Assembly: GCA_030386875.1 (NCBI GenBank)
Contig: CM059564.1
Coordinates: 41,560,075 to 41,624,074, forward strand
DNA length: 64,000 nt
Source of the DNA: Morinoia aosen
Taxonomy: Eukaryota > Arthropoda > Malacostraca > Amphipoda > Talitridae
Direction: 5' to 3'
Position numbers and translations under genes: made by a program. The notes beneath the pieces were generated by a model. That model saw only the letters and a program-made list of their open reading frames with translations, made no database searches and was not told the origin of the DNA. Each line of letters opens with the position of its first letter. Positions within the stretch are counted from its first letter, which is position 1. Shown in pieces: positions 53,660 through 64,000 of the stretch.

Positions 53660-54730
53660 TATTTTGAAGATATTTGTTAAAATTCCTGTCTTTGTTGGGA
53701 TTTGCAAATCTCCGGTAGAAAAAATCTGTCGAATTTTTAAATCTTTTGTGAAAACTTTACACCTTCTGAACATTAAAAGTTTTTTTCTCAAATTTTGAAG
53801 TCTACAGTTAGACGTTGAAATCTTTCGTCAAGCGTTCAAATCATTTGCTTAACTCGAGTGTGTTCATTTATGTTCATATCTGGATTGATAATTTTATTGT
53901 TATTTGTATGACTGCGGTTTTTATGGTTAGGTGTTCTGAATACTTTTTTAGGAGGAATGTTTCACGAGTCAGACTTTAGTTCCCAATGTTTATTTGCATT
54001 GTATGAATTGTACATGAATATATTAATAAATATTTTTGTTACAAAGGCGCCGTGCAACTGTTTCCTTTCCCTAGTAAATAACTATGGTCGGACTTGTGTC
54101 TGCATATCGTGAAGTTCACACATGATGAAGTAGAGAATATGCTACGTTGAAATATGCCTTAAACGTGGCTCAAGTGTTTGTGAGGTAGCTGGACGTTCCT
54201 GTCAATGGTAAAATATATTTAGCTCAATGAAAACTTGAATTTGATGAACTTCTATTCAAGCGCTCATGTTCGTAAAGATTTCGCCATTTTTTCTCGGTTT
54301 TCTTAGGAGAACGTACGTCTCTGTTGCAATACTCGTGATTACATTTTGGTGTAGCTGAGACATGGCGAGTAACTCGCATTGGATAAATCAGTTTTATGTC
54401 GTTAAACCTAATAAATTTTATATTTTATGCGCTCCATTTCGTCCTACTCAAAGTACTTTGACGGCGCTTTAAACTTAGTGCAGTTACGCATTTATTTTAT
54501 GTTTCTGAATTTATTACGTGGGGCAAGCTACATTCCTGGTATTTTTCAAGTTTAAAATAAAATCTACGATCACTGCATTTCAAAGCCGAGTGCAAAAAAC
54601 TTTAAATTAAAAAGATTGCATGGAAATACTGTAGAGTATAACTTCAGTTCCAAAACAAAGCAGGCCAGAATACCAGTCTCAACTCAGCCGGAAGTATGAT
54701 ACAAGCATCAATACTGAAGTTCACGCTTGC
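53660..54730. other. Noncoding stretch
   Basis: AT-rich sequence with no gene recognised. Confidence 0.45.
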
Positions 54731-54736
54731 CTTTAA

Positions 54737-55580
54737 GGGAACCGTACTCCCCCAAAAAAATCCTAAACTATTCGACCGATCTTCATGAAACTTGATATAG
54801 GTATGTAAAATTGAACAAGGATTAAGTTTGGACTCATGTGTTTTTCCAACTTTCCCCATAGAAAACGTGTTATTCAAAGAAAACATCAAAATAAGGGGTC
54901 TGGGGAAAATCTATGGACGTAATCAGATTTTGAGATACTGAGATAATATTGGTACCAAAAGAAGCACAAATGTATTCTCTACAACGTGACGTGGAGTTAT
55001 GTGTGAATTTTCGATATACTTTTTGAAAAAAAATGAAAAATACAAAAATTTTATCCTTTTTCACACTTTTCCTGACGAAAGAAAATGTAGCTAATTTTCT
55101 ATTCCGAAAATGAATAAAAGCCCACGTCATCTTGTAGAGGAATAAATTCTGGTTATTTTGATACTAAAACCATCACTGTAGCTCAAAAACTTTAGAATAC
55201 GCTATATTTTGAAGCCCCACATTCCGGTACAACAAAATAAGGCAAAACAGGTAAACAAAGATATATAAACAATTTCAATTTTTTCTTTATTATTTTTTTG
55301 GGTCAGCTAGGACCCTTGAAATCATTATACAGTAAAAAAGAGACATAGAAGAAGGCATAGCAACGTCAAGCCTTGAAGAAAGTGCCAAGGGGGAGGTGTA
55401 ACATGATAAAATATCACTTCCCCCTCCCCTCCCCCCCCATACTTCAAACCCCCGTAGCGGGCGAAAAAATGAACGTACGAACTTCATTTTTTCACAGGAT
55501 GTACCTGACATCTTACCCTTCCTATGGCAGCTAAAACCCAATATCTCAAGAAAAGTCGATTTTCTGGGAGTACGCTTCCC
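54737..55580. mobile_element. 844-bp TTAA-flanked nonautonomous DNA transposon
   Basis: Terminal inverted repeats GGGAACCGTACTCCC (left) and GGGAGTACGCTTCCC (right) have one mismatch and extend imperfectly inward. Each is flanked directly by TTAA (54733-54736 and 55581-55584). TTAA target sites are typical of the piggyBac and Kolobok superfamilies. No transposase frame is present. Confidence 0.78.
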
Positions 55581-55589
55581 TTAAGTTTA

Positions 55590-56380
55590 TGGCAGTAAAC
55601 CGTCGCATGACACCTGACTGCGCCAACACGACAGGGTAATTGTAGAGCCGTGCTTGCCGAGCCATCATGGTTGATGCGTCCTCAGTTTTATCCTCGCGTG
55701 TATCCAACATACGCCCCCGTAATTTAGGCTCACCTCTGCGCGAAACGGACTGGAAAGTCGACGTTAGTGGACTTCTCTGCTTTATTACTCTAAATTTACC
55801 CGGGCAGCAGCCATAAAAAGTGATGACATTTTAGAGCTAAAAGGTCATTGAACTTCGTTTAAACCTGTCGCTGCAAGGACAAAAGGATAAGAAATGTGAA
55901 AAATCCGAGCAGGAGCTTTTCTATTAAAAGAGATGTCATGGGTTAATTATCACTCACCGGATTACAATCACGAGTTGGCCGCTGGTAGCGTACAGTAGTC
56001 ACAATATTACAATGTCAAGAGATCTTCAAATCGATCCAAGTTGATGAATGTATTCAAAATTGAGCTTTCAAATCCAACGACGGATACCTTCGATAGCTCG
56101 TTGTTGCCGATGCTTATAGAAAAGACGGAAGGGGAGTTTGGCACAGAGTGTGTCGTGGAGAGAAGAGGTGAAACAGAAAAGGATAGATAGGAAACTGATA
56201 GAGATGCGCTTTGCGCATATGATGCTAGTGTTGGAGGATTTTTTGTAAGTAGTTTGAGGGTGGTGAAAGTTAAGCGCTCGGGTTTGGCAAAAATGGTACG
56301 TCACCTTCCGTATCCAAGTTACTTCACCGTGACCATCCAGGTGATATAAATCCGGCCGTAGATCATCTCTTTGACCTTCA
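55590..56380. other. Noncoding stretch
   Basis: No gene is recognised. There is a minus-strand 78-codon frame at 56068-56304 without a domain. Confidence 0.4.
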
Positions 56381-56384
56381 ACAA

Positions 56385-56600
56385 GTTTCCGGTGGTCACT
56401 GAGGGGATTTTCAGAATGCTGCTGAACGACCAGCAGTCAAAGACTCAATTTTCATAAATACTTAATGAAAACTGAAGGAAGGTAAGATCTATTTGATGCA
56501 TGGTTTTTCAAAATTGATCTCTCTAATAATCAACTCTAATTATTTGAGTTCAATATTGAAACTCAGTTTAACCCGCTGCAGGAAACTTGATAAAGTGACG
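56385..56600 (+). repeat. Dispersed repeat family C, copy 3
   Basis: A diverged copy with 'atgctgctgaacgaccag', 'tcataaatacttaat' and 'actcagtttaacccgctgca'. Confidence 0.6.
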
Positions 56601-56604
56601 AATA

Positions 56605-57610
56605 CGTCCCAAAATTTGTGAATCATCTACATAGATGGCCACACGTCTTGGCTGTCATCTGATGTATTCCAGTCTAATTTTTTCGTTCCAGCATCTGCAA
56701 TTTTGGTATACGGTTCGGCGAAAATCATAGATGCTCCAGCGAAAAATTTATTCCGGGATCACAGAAACCGAGAGCTGTGCTACAGTAAAGAAGTTGTTGA
56801 CGTGTACGGTGCCTTCCTCTTCAGTGTAGCTGCGCATCACAGCACTAAGTATAATGAGAAGCTGTGACTTTATCAATCGTGTTTTCGGTTAATGTTGTAT
56901 TCGAGCTTAACTATCGCACTTCCAGCTGATGAAAGTGTAGCGCCTCACGAACGTTGACTCGTAATAAAACTATTTGGTCTAGGCTTTTGTAAATAAATCA
57001 ATTGTAATGAATTTTAGATGAACTAAATCTTACTTCAGTAAGTGAACATAGGTGAGGAGGGAAGAGATAAGAATAGATCCGGTGGTTACCCTCGGTGTCC
57101 ATAGTCATTTTCTGTATTGTCAGTGATATCATTTGTTTATTTTGTATGCAGTGCTGCATCAACATCTTTTTTTCATTTGGTTATGCGTTCATTTGCACGT
57201 ACGAAGTTCTAAAACAGGAATCGTTAGATATTCTTCATTTATTTTTATTTTTTGTTTATATTTAAGCCACTGCAATTAAAGAGTTTTCGTTATTTCTGCA
57301 AGAGTGTATTGAAACGCTTTCTAATCGTATTGAAAATAAGCGCGACACCCAGCATTTATTTTGTTCTTTGTTTACTTCTGTCTGCTGAGCCTCTAGAACT
57401 ATCAATCTAAAGATAGTTCCAAATTCATGCTTGTCAAATACCATTTTATGCTCATCCACTCGCCAAGTCAGCAGATGTGAGCATTAATCGAAAAATCTAT
57501 TTTGTACTCGAAGAATCTTTCTTTAAGGACTAAAAATATTTTGGCATTCGCGAGAGCTCTGCTTTTTGCTCAGAGCAAATATACGTGGTAATTTGACTTT
57601 CCTTTGTTAA
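56605..57610. other. Noncoding stretch, no gene recognised
   Basis: AT-rich with short frames only. Confidence 0.4.
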
Positions 57611-57617
57611 CTAACAT

Positions 57618-57958
57618 CCCCTCAGGGGATACAACTATTGTATCTATGGGAATTAGCGCTCCCAGGGGGACTATGTGAGGGCCCGAGCTAAAGGTTAGGT
57701 AGGCTTCCTTTTTGTTGAAATAGAATACGTTTTTTTTTACGAACCATCTTCTTTCGGTTCATTGTTGTCCTGTTTTTCAGCACCTACTACTTTCTTCTTC
57801 AACTTTTTCTTATTTCATGAACTTCTTTCTTAGCTTCCTGTCTCTGTGCACCTTGTGCATAGATTCCGCGTTCCCTCAACTCCTAACTGAATGGTGCCTT
57901 CCTCCTTGCACTCTTAGAACATCTTTATCGTGGTTAAGGGGGGCTAAAAGTTTCTTAT
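57618..57958 (+). repeat. Dispersed retroposon family A, copy 4
   Basis: The best-preserved copy with the one at 45231: head CCCCTCAGGGG, 'gagggcccgagc', CCTGTTTTTCAG, and the 3' end 'aaggggggctaaaa'. Confidence 0.7.
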
Positions 57959-57960
57959 CT

Positions 57961-58180
57961 ATACTATAATAAGAGCAGTGTCCGTCCGTCTCTCTGTCTG
58001 TCCGAAGCCAGCCGAAAGTGCGTGATGAGCGTATCTGTGATACGGGCCGTGTGCACTCGGCCTCATCAACTCTCGAGAGATTGAATTTTTCTATTTTACG
58101 GCCTTTCTTTCGTTTTGCCTTCTTTCTTATTTCAAACGATGGGGGGTGGACTAGTATATATAATAATAATAATAATAATG
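57961..58180 (+). mobile_element. Possible Helitron-like fragment ending in (AAT)n
   Basis: It begins TCTATACTATAATAAGAGC, followed by a (GTCC/GTCT)-rich tract, a shape seen at many Helitron 5' ends. It closes on a TAATAATAA microsatellite at 58157-58178. No CTRR 3' hairpin end was identified, so the class is uncertain. Confidence 0.3.
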
Positions 58181-58184
58181 TTAA

Positions 58185-58815
58185 CTAACAATCCTGATGA
58201 AATACAAAAGATGATTCTCTTCAGATTTTTGAATGAAAAGTCTTAGCCAGCAAATTACTTTCCTGTTTCATTTTACTTTTCATGTGTGTGAGAACATTCG
58301 GCTGCACCTCAGGGTGATAATTTTAAAACTCATTACCCATCATGAGGAAATATAAACAAAACTCAACTCAATGACCTTCGAATGAAGCTTAACTAAGTAT
58401 CATTTGCAGTTATTTCAACTGACAACTTAGCTCGTTTAACATTCCTCAATTAAGTAATAAACAGTTAACTTGAGAGAAACTTGATCAATACAATTTTTGT
58501 CATCGTTTCAACTAATAACTTATCACACTTAACAGTCATGAAGCACGTAATAAAATGTCACCTCGAAAGTAAGACAATGAGAGCGAGCTCTGCGTTGTGT
58601 TATGTGGTCGTCATCATCACGATAGACAGTCATGAAACACGTTATAAAATGTAATTTTGATGTCAATTAGAAAGTAAGATGACGAGAGCGGTCGCGTCGT
58701 TGTGTTGTGCGGTCGCCAGGCAGTGCGCTCACCACACGACGCCCTCCACAGCACATTGATCACAGCGCCACCGTGAGGGCACCAGGCGCACGACACGCAG
58801 CGGCTAACACTTTAT
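58185..58815. other. Noncoding stretch
   Basis: The related blocks 'gtcatgaa(a)cacgt(a/t)ataaaatgt' at about 58535 and 58630, each followed by 'aaagtaagacaatgagagcg'-type sequence, form an imperfect duplication. The segment 58680-58810 is GC-rich. Confidence 0.45.
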
Positions 58816-58817
58816 CC

Positions 58818-59049
58818 TTTACACTTCGACTGCGAAGAGCGCCACTTGTAGCCACAGAGAGAATTTTCATAATGCTGCTGACCGACCAGTAGCCCCAAAC
58901 TCAATTTTCATAAATACTTGATCAAAATTAAATAAAGGCACGATCCGGTTAAGGTTTGCTATTTTCAACATTGCTTAATTAATTACGATTGACTGTAAAT
59001 TTGAGTTGAGTGATAAACTTCAGTTTTACCTGCCGCAGTCAAAGTGCTA
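58818..59049 (+). repeat. Dispersed repeat family C, copy 4
   Basis: Full-length match to copy 2, from 'acttcgactgcgaa' to 'cagttttacctgccgcag' and 'tcaaagtgctaa'. Confidence 0.7.
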
Positions 59050-59235
59050 ATCCTTTACCGTCAAAGTGGAATTCGAAATCCACTTTCACAAAGACCTTTA
59101 ATATAATTTATTCCTTGTGAAATTCGTGCCCCAATGTATTCATTGTCGAGTGACAGTCACTTCCTCATTGTGATGCGGGTGACTACGTGATGCCGGTGCC
59201 AGTTTAATGATGGTGGTTGTGATAACGGTAATATG

Positions 59236-59556
59236 AGTACAAAATGCGGACTTTAAAGGGATAGGTTTACTGATTTTACGTGATTGTTAACATTTGGTTT
59301 AGCTAGGTTGTAGGTCCCAGAACTGAGGGATCAACTTTATAGCTCGAATTCATTTTTTCCCTTCCTATGAAATGTGAAAAAAACGATTGCACGAGAAAAT
59401 TTCACCTCGTATGATAAGTTATTTCTGAAAAGGTTGCGAAGCAGTGAAATGTCATTCTTTTATACGGGTACGTGACTGAGTAATGTACTTAATGGTACAC
59501 ATGTGTCCCAATACGCGGAGAAAGTGTTAACTGGAGTCTGATTTTTAAACTATTTA
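59236..59556 (+). repeat. Dispersed repeat family B, copy 2
   Basis: Matches the intron 2 copy at 38118-38392, sharing 'aatggtacacatgtg' and 'caatacgc'. Confidence 0.6.
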
Positions 59557-59559
59557 AGT

Positions 59560-60545
59560 CGTTGAAATGGTATACATGACAGCCTAAGTTCTTATGTCGA
59601 TTTGTCTACGCTACAAGAATTTTCAGGCCTAAGTCCTCCAGTTGGAGCTTTTTCAAGTAAAATCTGTAAATTTTGGTGCCAAAAAAGCAGGTATCATTCT
59701 CAACTCAACGCGAAAATTTGCGCTGCCAAATGTATTGCTCTTGTGACGTGAATTTTACGAATATTCAGTCGCTGGTCGCACGTTGGCTCAGTTGTGCTTA
59801 TTTCTAAGAATCCGTCCGCGATGAGATTGAGGAGTTGCCAAAATATTTCAGTTCCCGCTAAATTTATATTTAAAGCTAAGGAAAATAATATAATAAGTGA
59901 CGACCACGGTGTTATCATCTTGAGATGTGTGTCAGAAATATTGTGTTGAATTTATTCTGGAATAAAGATCTGCTTTATTCTATGAATGTTTTAATTCGCA
60001 CGTGCTGCTAAATATTTGTGGATATCCGTGCACGTAGGGAAGAGCTTTTTCTCTCTGCAACGATAAATTGTAAGCCTAAATTATGTTTTCTGAATGCGCC
60101 GCCCAGTATCACTAAAATTTTACTTTTACTTTTCAAAACACGCAGCCCCAATCTAATCTCGTTTACCAAATACTTAAATTTATTTTGATAAACTTTCCGG
60201 TACGCTCTTGATGCTTTACAACGAGCAGAAGAGTAAATTTTTTCTCCCTTTTGTTGTTCAAGCTTACATAGAAATCTTTATCTTCTATGTGTGGCTTATT
60301 TCTATGAATTACTTTTCGTGCTTTACATTTTTACGAAGGTAATCTTGTTGTATTAATGACATTTTTTCACACAAATTCGTGCTTCCGGAATATCGCTACT
60401 AAAACGCAGTAAAAATTTTTAGAAAACAGCGCTGACAATTTATCTCATGTAAGGCATCCAATTCTCCAAATTTTTGTTTACCGACCGTGATGAAAAATAA
60501 ACGTTCCATGTGACGACACTGCGCATGAGCGACAGCGCAGGTTCC
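59560..60545. other. Noncoding stretch
   Basis: AT-rich with no gene recognised. Confidence 0.4.
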
Positions 60546-60550
60546 AAAAG

Positions 60551-60604
60551 ATGCTCACAGCACTGAAGACCATTCTGAAACTCAATCCAAGGAAGACAAA
60601 AGAG
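60551..60604 (+). CDS. Candidate short first coding exon (unproven)
   Basis: An ATG in fair context (aaaagATGc) opens 18 codons (MLTALKTILKLNPRKTKE) ending at GAG|GTAAGT, a near-perfect donor. The upstream 100 bp is GC-richer than its surroundings. No downstream exon in the window could be matched to it, and I recognise no family. It may be chance. Confidence 0.2.
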
Positions 60605-60623
60605 GTAAGTCTTTTGTCTTCCT
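60590..60623. repeat. Perfect 14-bp stem inverted repeat over a donor-like site
   Basis: AGGAAGACAAAAGA (60590-60603) and its exact reverse complement (60610-60623) enclose the six-base loop GGTAAG, which holds the donor-like GTAAG. Confidence 0.85.
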
Positions 60624-60624
60624 C

Positions 60625-61195
60625 TGAATGATTTGTATCAATCTGTTTAAATTTATTGGAACCGTGAGCTGTTCATTTACAGGAATGCATTTGATTATTT
60701 AATGAAATCATTTCAAGTATTATTTCGTTTATTGCGTAAGTGAGGCAAGTGAACTTGAATGAGTGAGATTTTCCTTGTATGATATACAAATTTGAACAAC
60801 AAACGATTGCCTCGGTTAACTTTCATATATGACACAGTGTTTATCTGTTGTTAACTAATGAAGTTATGGTTCGTAAAACAATTCTGTAAAATGAAAGAAA
60901 AATTTTGGGATTTCCGTTTTTTTACTAACGCCATTCAGAACCCTTCTTGTTTCTGAAATTGAAAGATTTAAAGCTACCATTAATTCTGTTGCTTAACTTA
61001 GCTGTGCGCGAGTGGGAGAAAAGTTGTAATCGCTTCAACGATTTCGATCAACATTGAACATAAAATCGAGAGCGAGTTGCATTAGAAGTCATCAGTTGCT
61101 TCCGAAATTATGACTCAGTTTATGATCCTATGAATAACTTCCTCAAATGACTCTGTTAATAACTCGGTAGGTGATTCTGTTAGTGAATGTTAGTG
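60625..61195. other. Noncoding stretch
   Basis: AT-rich with no open frame of note. Confidence 0.45.
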
Positions 61196-61202
61196 ACTCT
61201 GT

Positions 61203-61312
61203 GCCCATTTCTGAATCACGCAATCTTCCCAATGTTCATTGAAAAGTCAACTGAGAAACATTTCTGAATCACGCAATCTTCCCAATGTTCATTAAAAAGT
61301 CAACTGAGAAAT
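61203..61312. repeat. 54-bp direct tandem duplication
   Basis: Two copies of 'catttctgaatcacgcaatc ... gtcaactgagaaa' differ by about one base, indicating a recent duplication. Confidence 0.9.
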
Positions 61313-61499
61313 CCATTATAATTTACAATTTCTTAATTAATACACATTATCGATACATGCCATCAACATGTAACGCATGATACACGCTCTACCTCATGCT
61401 GCCCTCGTACAGAAGTAGAGCCCTTGTACGTTATGGAACTAAGAACGTACTTCTAATTCCTCAAATCATGATAATGTGGGCCACCTGTTCTCGTGAGTT

Positions 61500-61650
61500 A
61501 GCGACTGCGATTACCTGCAGAACGATTAACGTCTACAATCACCTACAGTACGATTAACGACTACGATCGCCCACAGTACGATTGACGACTACGATCAGCT
61601 ACAAGACGATTAACGACTACGATCAACTACAGGACGATTAGCGACTACGA
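61500..61650. repeat. 28-bp tandem repeat, about 5 copies
   Basis: The unit is 'gactacgatcacctacagta' plus 'cgattaac'. Confidence 0.88.
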
Positions 61651-61779
61651 GTTAGGTTCGTCGTGAGATCTCTCGCATTCCGCCCACCTGTTGTTCGTTT
61701 TGGTGTCCAGTCCATCTATAATTTGCAAAGTTCACTGGTGGTGAGTCATTGTGCGTTTCTCAGAATCCCTACTTAGTCC

Positions 61780-62655
61780 AGCGCTCGCATATACTACAGT
61801 GTCTATACATAGTCCAGTGTCTACACATACTACAGTGTCCATGCATAGTCCAGTGTCCACACCTACTACAGTGTCTATGCATAGTCCAGTGTCCGCACAT
61901 ACTACAGTGTCTATACATAGTCCAGCGCGCGCATATACTACAGTGTCTATACATAGTCCAGTGTCTACACATACTACAGTGTCCATGCATAGTCCAGTGT
62001 CCACACATACTACAGTGTCTATACATAGTCCAGTGTCCGCACATACTACAGTGTCTATACATAGTCCAGCGCTCGCATATACTACAGTGTCTATACATAG
62101 TCCAGTGTCTACACATACTACAGTGTCCATGCATAGTCCAGTGTCCACACATACTACAGTGTCTATACATAGTCCAGTGTCCGCACATACTACAGTGTCT
62201 ATACATAGTCCAGTGTCTACACATACTACAGTGTCTATACATAGTCCAGTGTCCACACATACCACAGTGTCTATACATAGTCCAGCGCTCACATACACTA
62301 CAGTGTCTATACATAGTCCAGTGTCTACACATACTACAGTGTCTATGCATAATCCAGTGTCCACACATACTACAGTGTCTATACATAGTCCAGTGTCCGC
62401 ACATACTACAGTGTCTATACAAAGTCCAGTGTCCGCACATACTACAGTGTATATACATAGTCCAGTGTCCGCACATACTACAGTGTCTATACATAGTCCA
62501 GTGTCCGCACATACTACAGTGTCCATACAAAGTCCAGTGTCCGCACATACTACAGTGTCTATACATAGTCCAGTGTCCACACATCCTACAGTGTCTATAC
62601 ATAGTCCAGTGTCCACACATCCTACAGTGTCTATACATAGTCCAGTGTCCGCACA
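61780..62655. repeat. 36-bp minisatellite with 144-bp higher-order repeat
   Basis: About 24 units built from two related 18-bp halves, 'ctacagtgtctatacata' and 'gtccagtgtccacacata'. Variant units with 'gcgctcgcatata' recur at about 61781, 61925 and 62069 (144 bp, four units) and then at 62285. Frames of up to 384 codons on both strands arise because 36 is divisible by three and the unit lacks stops in several frames. Confidence 0.93.
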
Positions 62656-62765
62656 TACTACAGTGCTATACACAGTACAGTGCTCACACAGTACAGTGCT
62701 CACACAGTACAGTGCTCACACAGTACAGTGCTCACACAGTATAGTGCCCACACACACAGTACAGA
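62656..62765. repeat. 16-bp minisatellite, about 6 copies
   Basis: The unit 'acagtacagtgctcac' follows directly on the 36-bp array and shares its 'acagtg' core, so it is probably derived from it. Confidence 0.85.
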
Positions 62766-62769
62766 TCAT

Positions 62770-63815
62770 AATCACGCTCAGTATCCCTGATAGATTGCCC
62801 CCAGCAGCAATCAATAAGCGTGCGGTCATTACTGCAGTTGCCAGGCGACTGAGTCGCTTTAGTGGCGAAGAAGCATCGGTCGAGGTGGGGGAGGGCAGTA
62901 GGTGACGTGTGCTGTGTGACCTATTTCCGCTCGTTTTTGCCTTGAAGAAATCGGTTCCAATCGCCATACGATCCGCTGTTTTGGTCCAGACTTTCTCATT
63001 TTATGACTTTCTTCGGAAATTTTTGGATCGCTGCATGACTTAAAGTGGCATTTACAGAGTGTTTTTCTAGAGTTTTTGTAAGCGCTCCCACTTTGCATTC
63101 CGAGAATAGATGAAGTGGAAACTTTCATGAAGAAAATTTATTTCAAAGATTTTTGTATGGGGCTTACTTACCAAAACTTTACGAAAAATGGTTGCTGAAC
63201 TAAAGCGCTCTCATGAGCTTGAGACTCCCAGCATTATTTTAAGGTGTTCAGGACATCCAATGCATATTTTGAAATTGTGGTATGTACATGTATGACTATC
63301 ACTGTTAAATTCCAAGACTAGGAATGCAGCTAGAGCGGCACGTACCGTCAAGCTGTCAGTGTGCCGCTGGCGTCTGTGTTGGGAGGTTGTGCTTGCGGGA
63401 GTCTCCAAGAGCACCACTGCTTACATGTGATCGGTGACGGCTTCTATTTTCCGAGTAAATTCGATGTATATCTGTGCGCATCAATTTTAATAGTAGTAAG
63501 TTACTTTCTTATTGCGTATTTTGAGAATAGGTTTGTGTTTATATAAGCCATTGACTGGTTGATCGACGAATTTACTATTATTTTCAAAAAATATGTATTC
63601 AATTCATATGAAGTCACAATACGCAAACTATGTCAATTTCCAACACGTTCCACAATTTGTTAAATGAAAGCAGGAGTCCGGCGTATAGACTCGTTCTCCT
63701 CGTTACGTAAAACGAACTTGGACTGACAAAGAAAGAATTCATAATTCATGGTGAATACCTAAAGAAGCGATTCGATTCACTCTTTTTACTCAGCGTGGAA
63801 ACGTAAAAAATTACC
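62770..63815. other. Noncoding stretch
   Basis: No gene is recognised. There is a moderately GC-rich segment at 62780-62930 and an 89-codon minus-strand frame at 62859-63128 without a domain. Confidence 0.4.
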
Positions 63816-63837
63816 ACCTCAGAGTGCACTCCTTGGA

Positions 63838-64000
63838 AAAGTAAGTTCAATATGTGTTCTGATGTCCGTAGATTTTCTGCAAAATGTGCCTCTAAGAAAA
63901 AGTAAGTTGAATATGTGTTGTAATGTCCGTAGATTTTTTGCAAAATGTTCCATTCCAAAAAGCAAGTTAAATATGTGTAGTCATGTCCGTAGATTTTTTG
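63838..64000. repeat. About 61-bp tandem repeat running off the window
   Basis: Three copies share 'aaagtaagttgaatatgtgt' and 'atgtccgtagattttttg'. The array continues past position 64000. Confidence 0.85.

Noticed and set aside
53135-53680. 181-codon frame rich in SSRQSSFQV
   Set aside because: It is a translation of the 20-bp minisatellite, with no start context, splice sites or non-repeat domain.
61780-62655. Regular 36-bp repeats resembling a CRISPR array
   Set aside because: Units are contiguous without unique spacers, they diverge from each other, and the context is eukaryotic.
61732-62905. Overlapping open frames of 295-384 codons on both strands
   Set aside because: They lie wholly in a 36-bp minisatellite. 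Several frames are open at once because the period is a multiple of three and the unit has no stop, and the translations are pure low-complexity repeats.

Overview
This is a window of animal nuclear DNA, most likely from an arthropod and possibly a crustacean. It is AT-rich and intron-bearing, with GT-AG splice sites, non-LTR retrotransposon remnants, a tRNA-derived SINE, short foldback DNA transposons and very many minisatellites. A three-copy TTAGG stretch near 8757 fits an arthropod but proves nothing. There are no operons, no bacterial features and no RNA gene that I would call functional. Only one protein-coding gene can be assembled with confidence. || Layout. 1-17280: gene-poor AT-rich DNA with several short tandem arrays and one 109-bp foldback element (16283-16391). 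17281-21095: a 5'-truncated CR1/L2-type LINE (RT1), preceded by the 3' end of another copy. 21430-25682: minisatellites, a tRNA-derived SINE and another LINE 3' end. 25683-31490: gene-poor, with small tandem arrays. 31490-35395: a second, more truncated LINE copy (RT2) with a long repetitive 3' region. 36996-47951: the host gene, an 11-exon SLC49A4/DIRC2-type lysosomal major facilitator transporter on the + strand (652 codons plus stop). 48033-61480: gene-poor DNA with dispersed repeats, a 681-bp hAT-like and an 844-bp TTAA-flanked nonautonomous DNA transposon, and a 20-bp minisatellite. 61490-62760: minisatellites including a 36-bp array with higher-order structure. 62760-64000: unannotated DNA ending in a 61-bp tandem repeat. 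|| The transporter gene was built exon by exon. All ten introns have GT...AG ends, the codon phases join without a frame break, and the protein follows vertebrate SLC49A4 along its length. It differs in a much longer glycosylation-rich luminal loop (exon 6), a longer central cytosolic linker (exon 7) and an acidic C-terminal tail (exon 11). || The most unusual signal is that tandem arrays in this gene sit exactly on its splice and stop signals. A 58-bp array repeats the intron 6 acceptor about 14 times. A 21-bp array of donor-like GTAAGC motifs starts just after the exon 7 donor. A 51-bp array repeats the exon 10 donor so that each unit is itself a GT...AG mini-intron of 17 codons. A 30-bp array repeats the stop codon three times in frame. 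The 51-bp case looks like intron birth by AGGT tandem duplication caught in progress.
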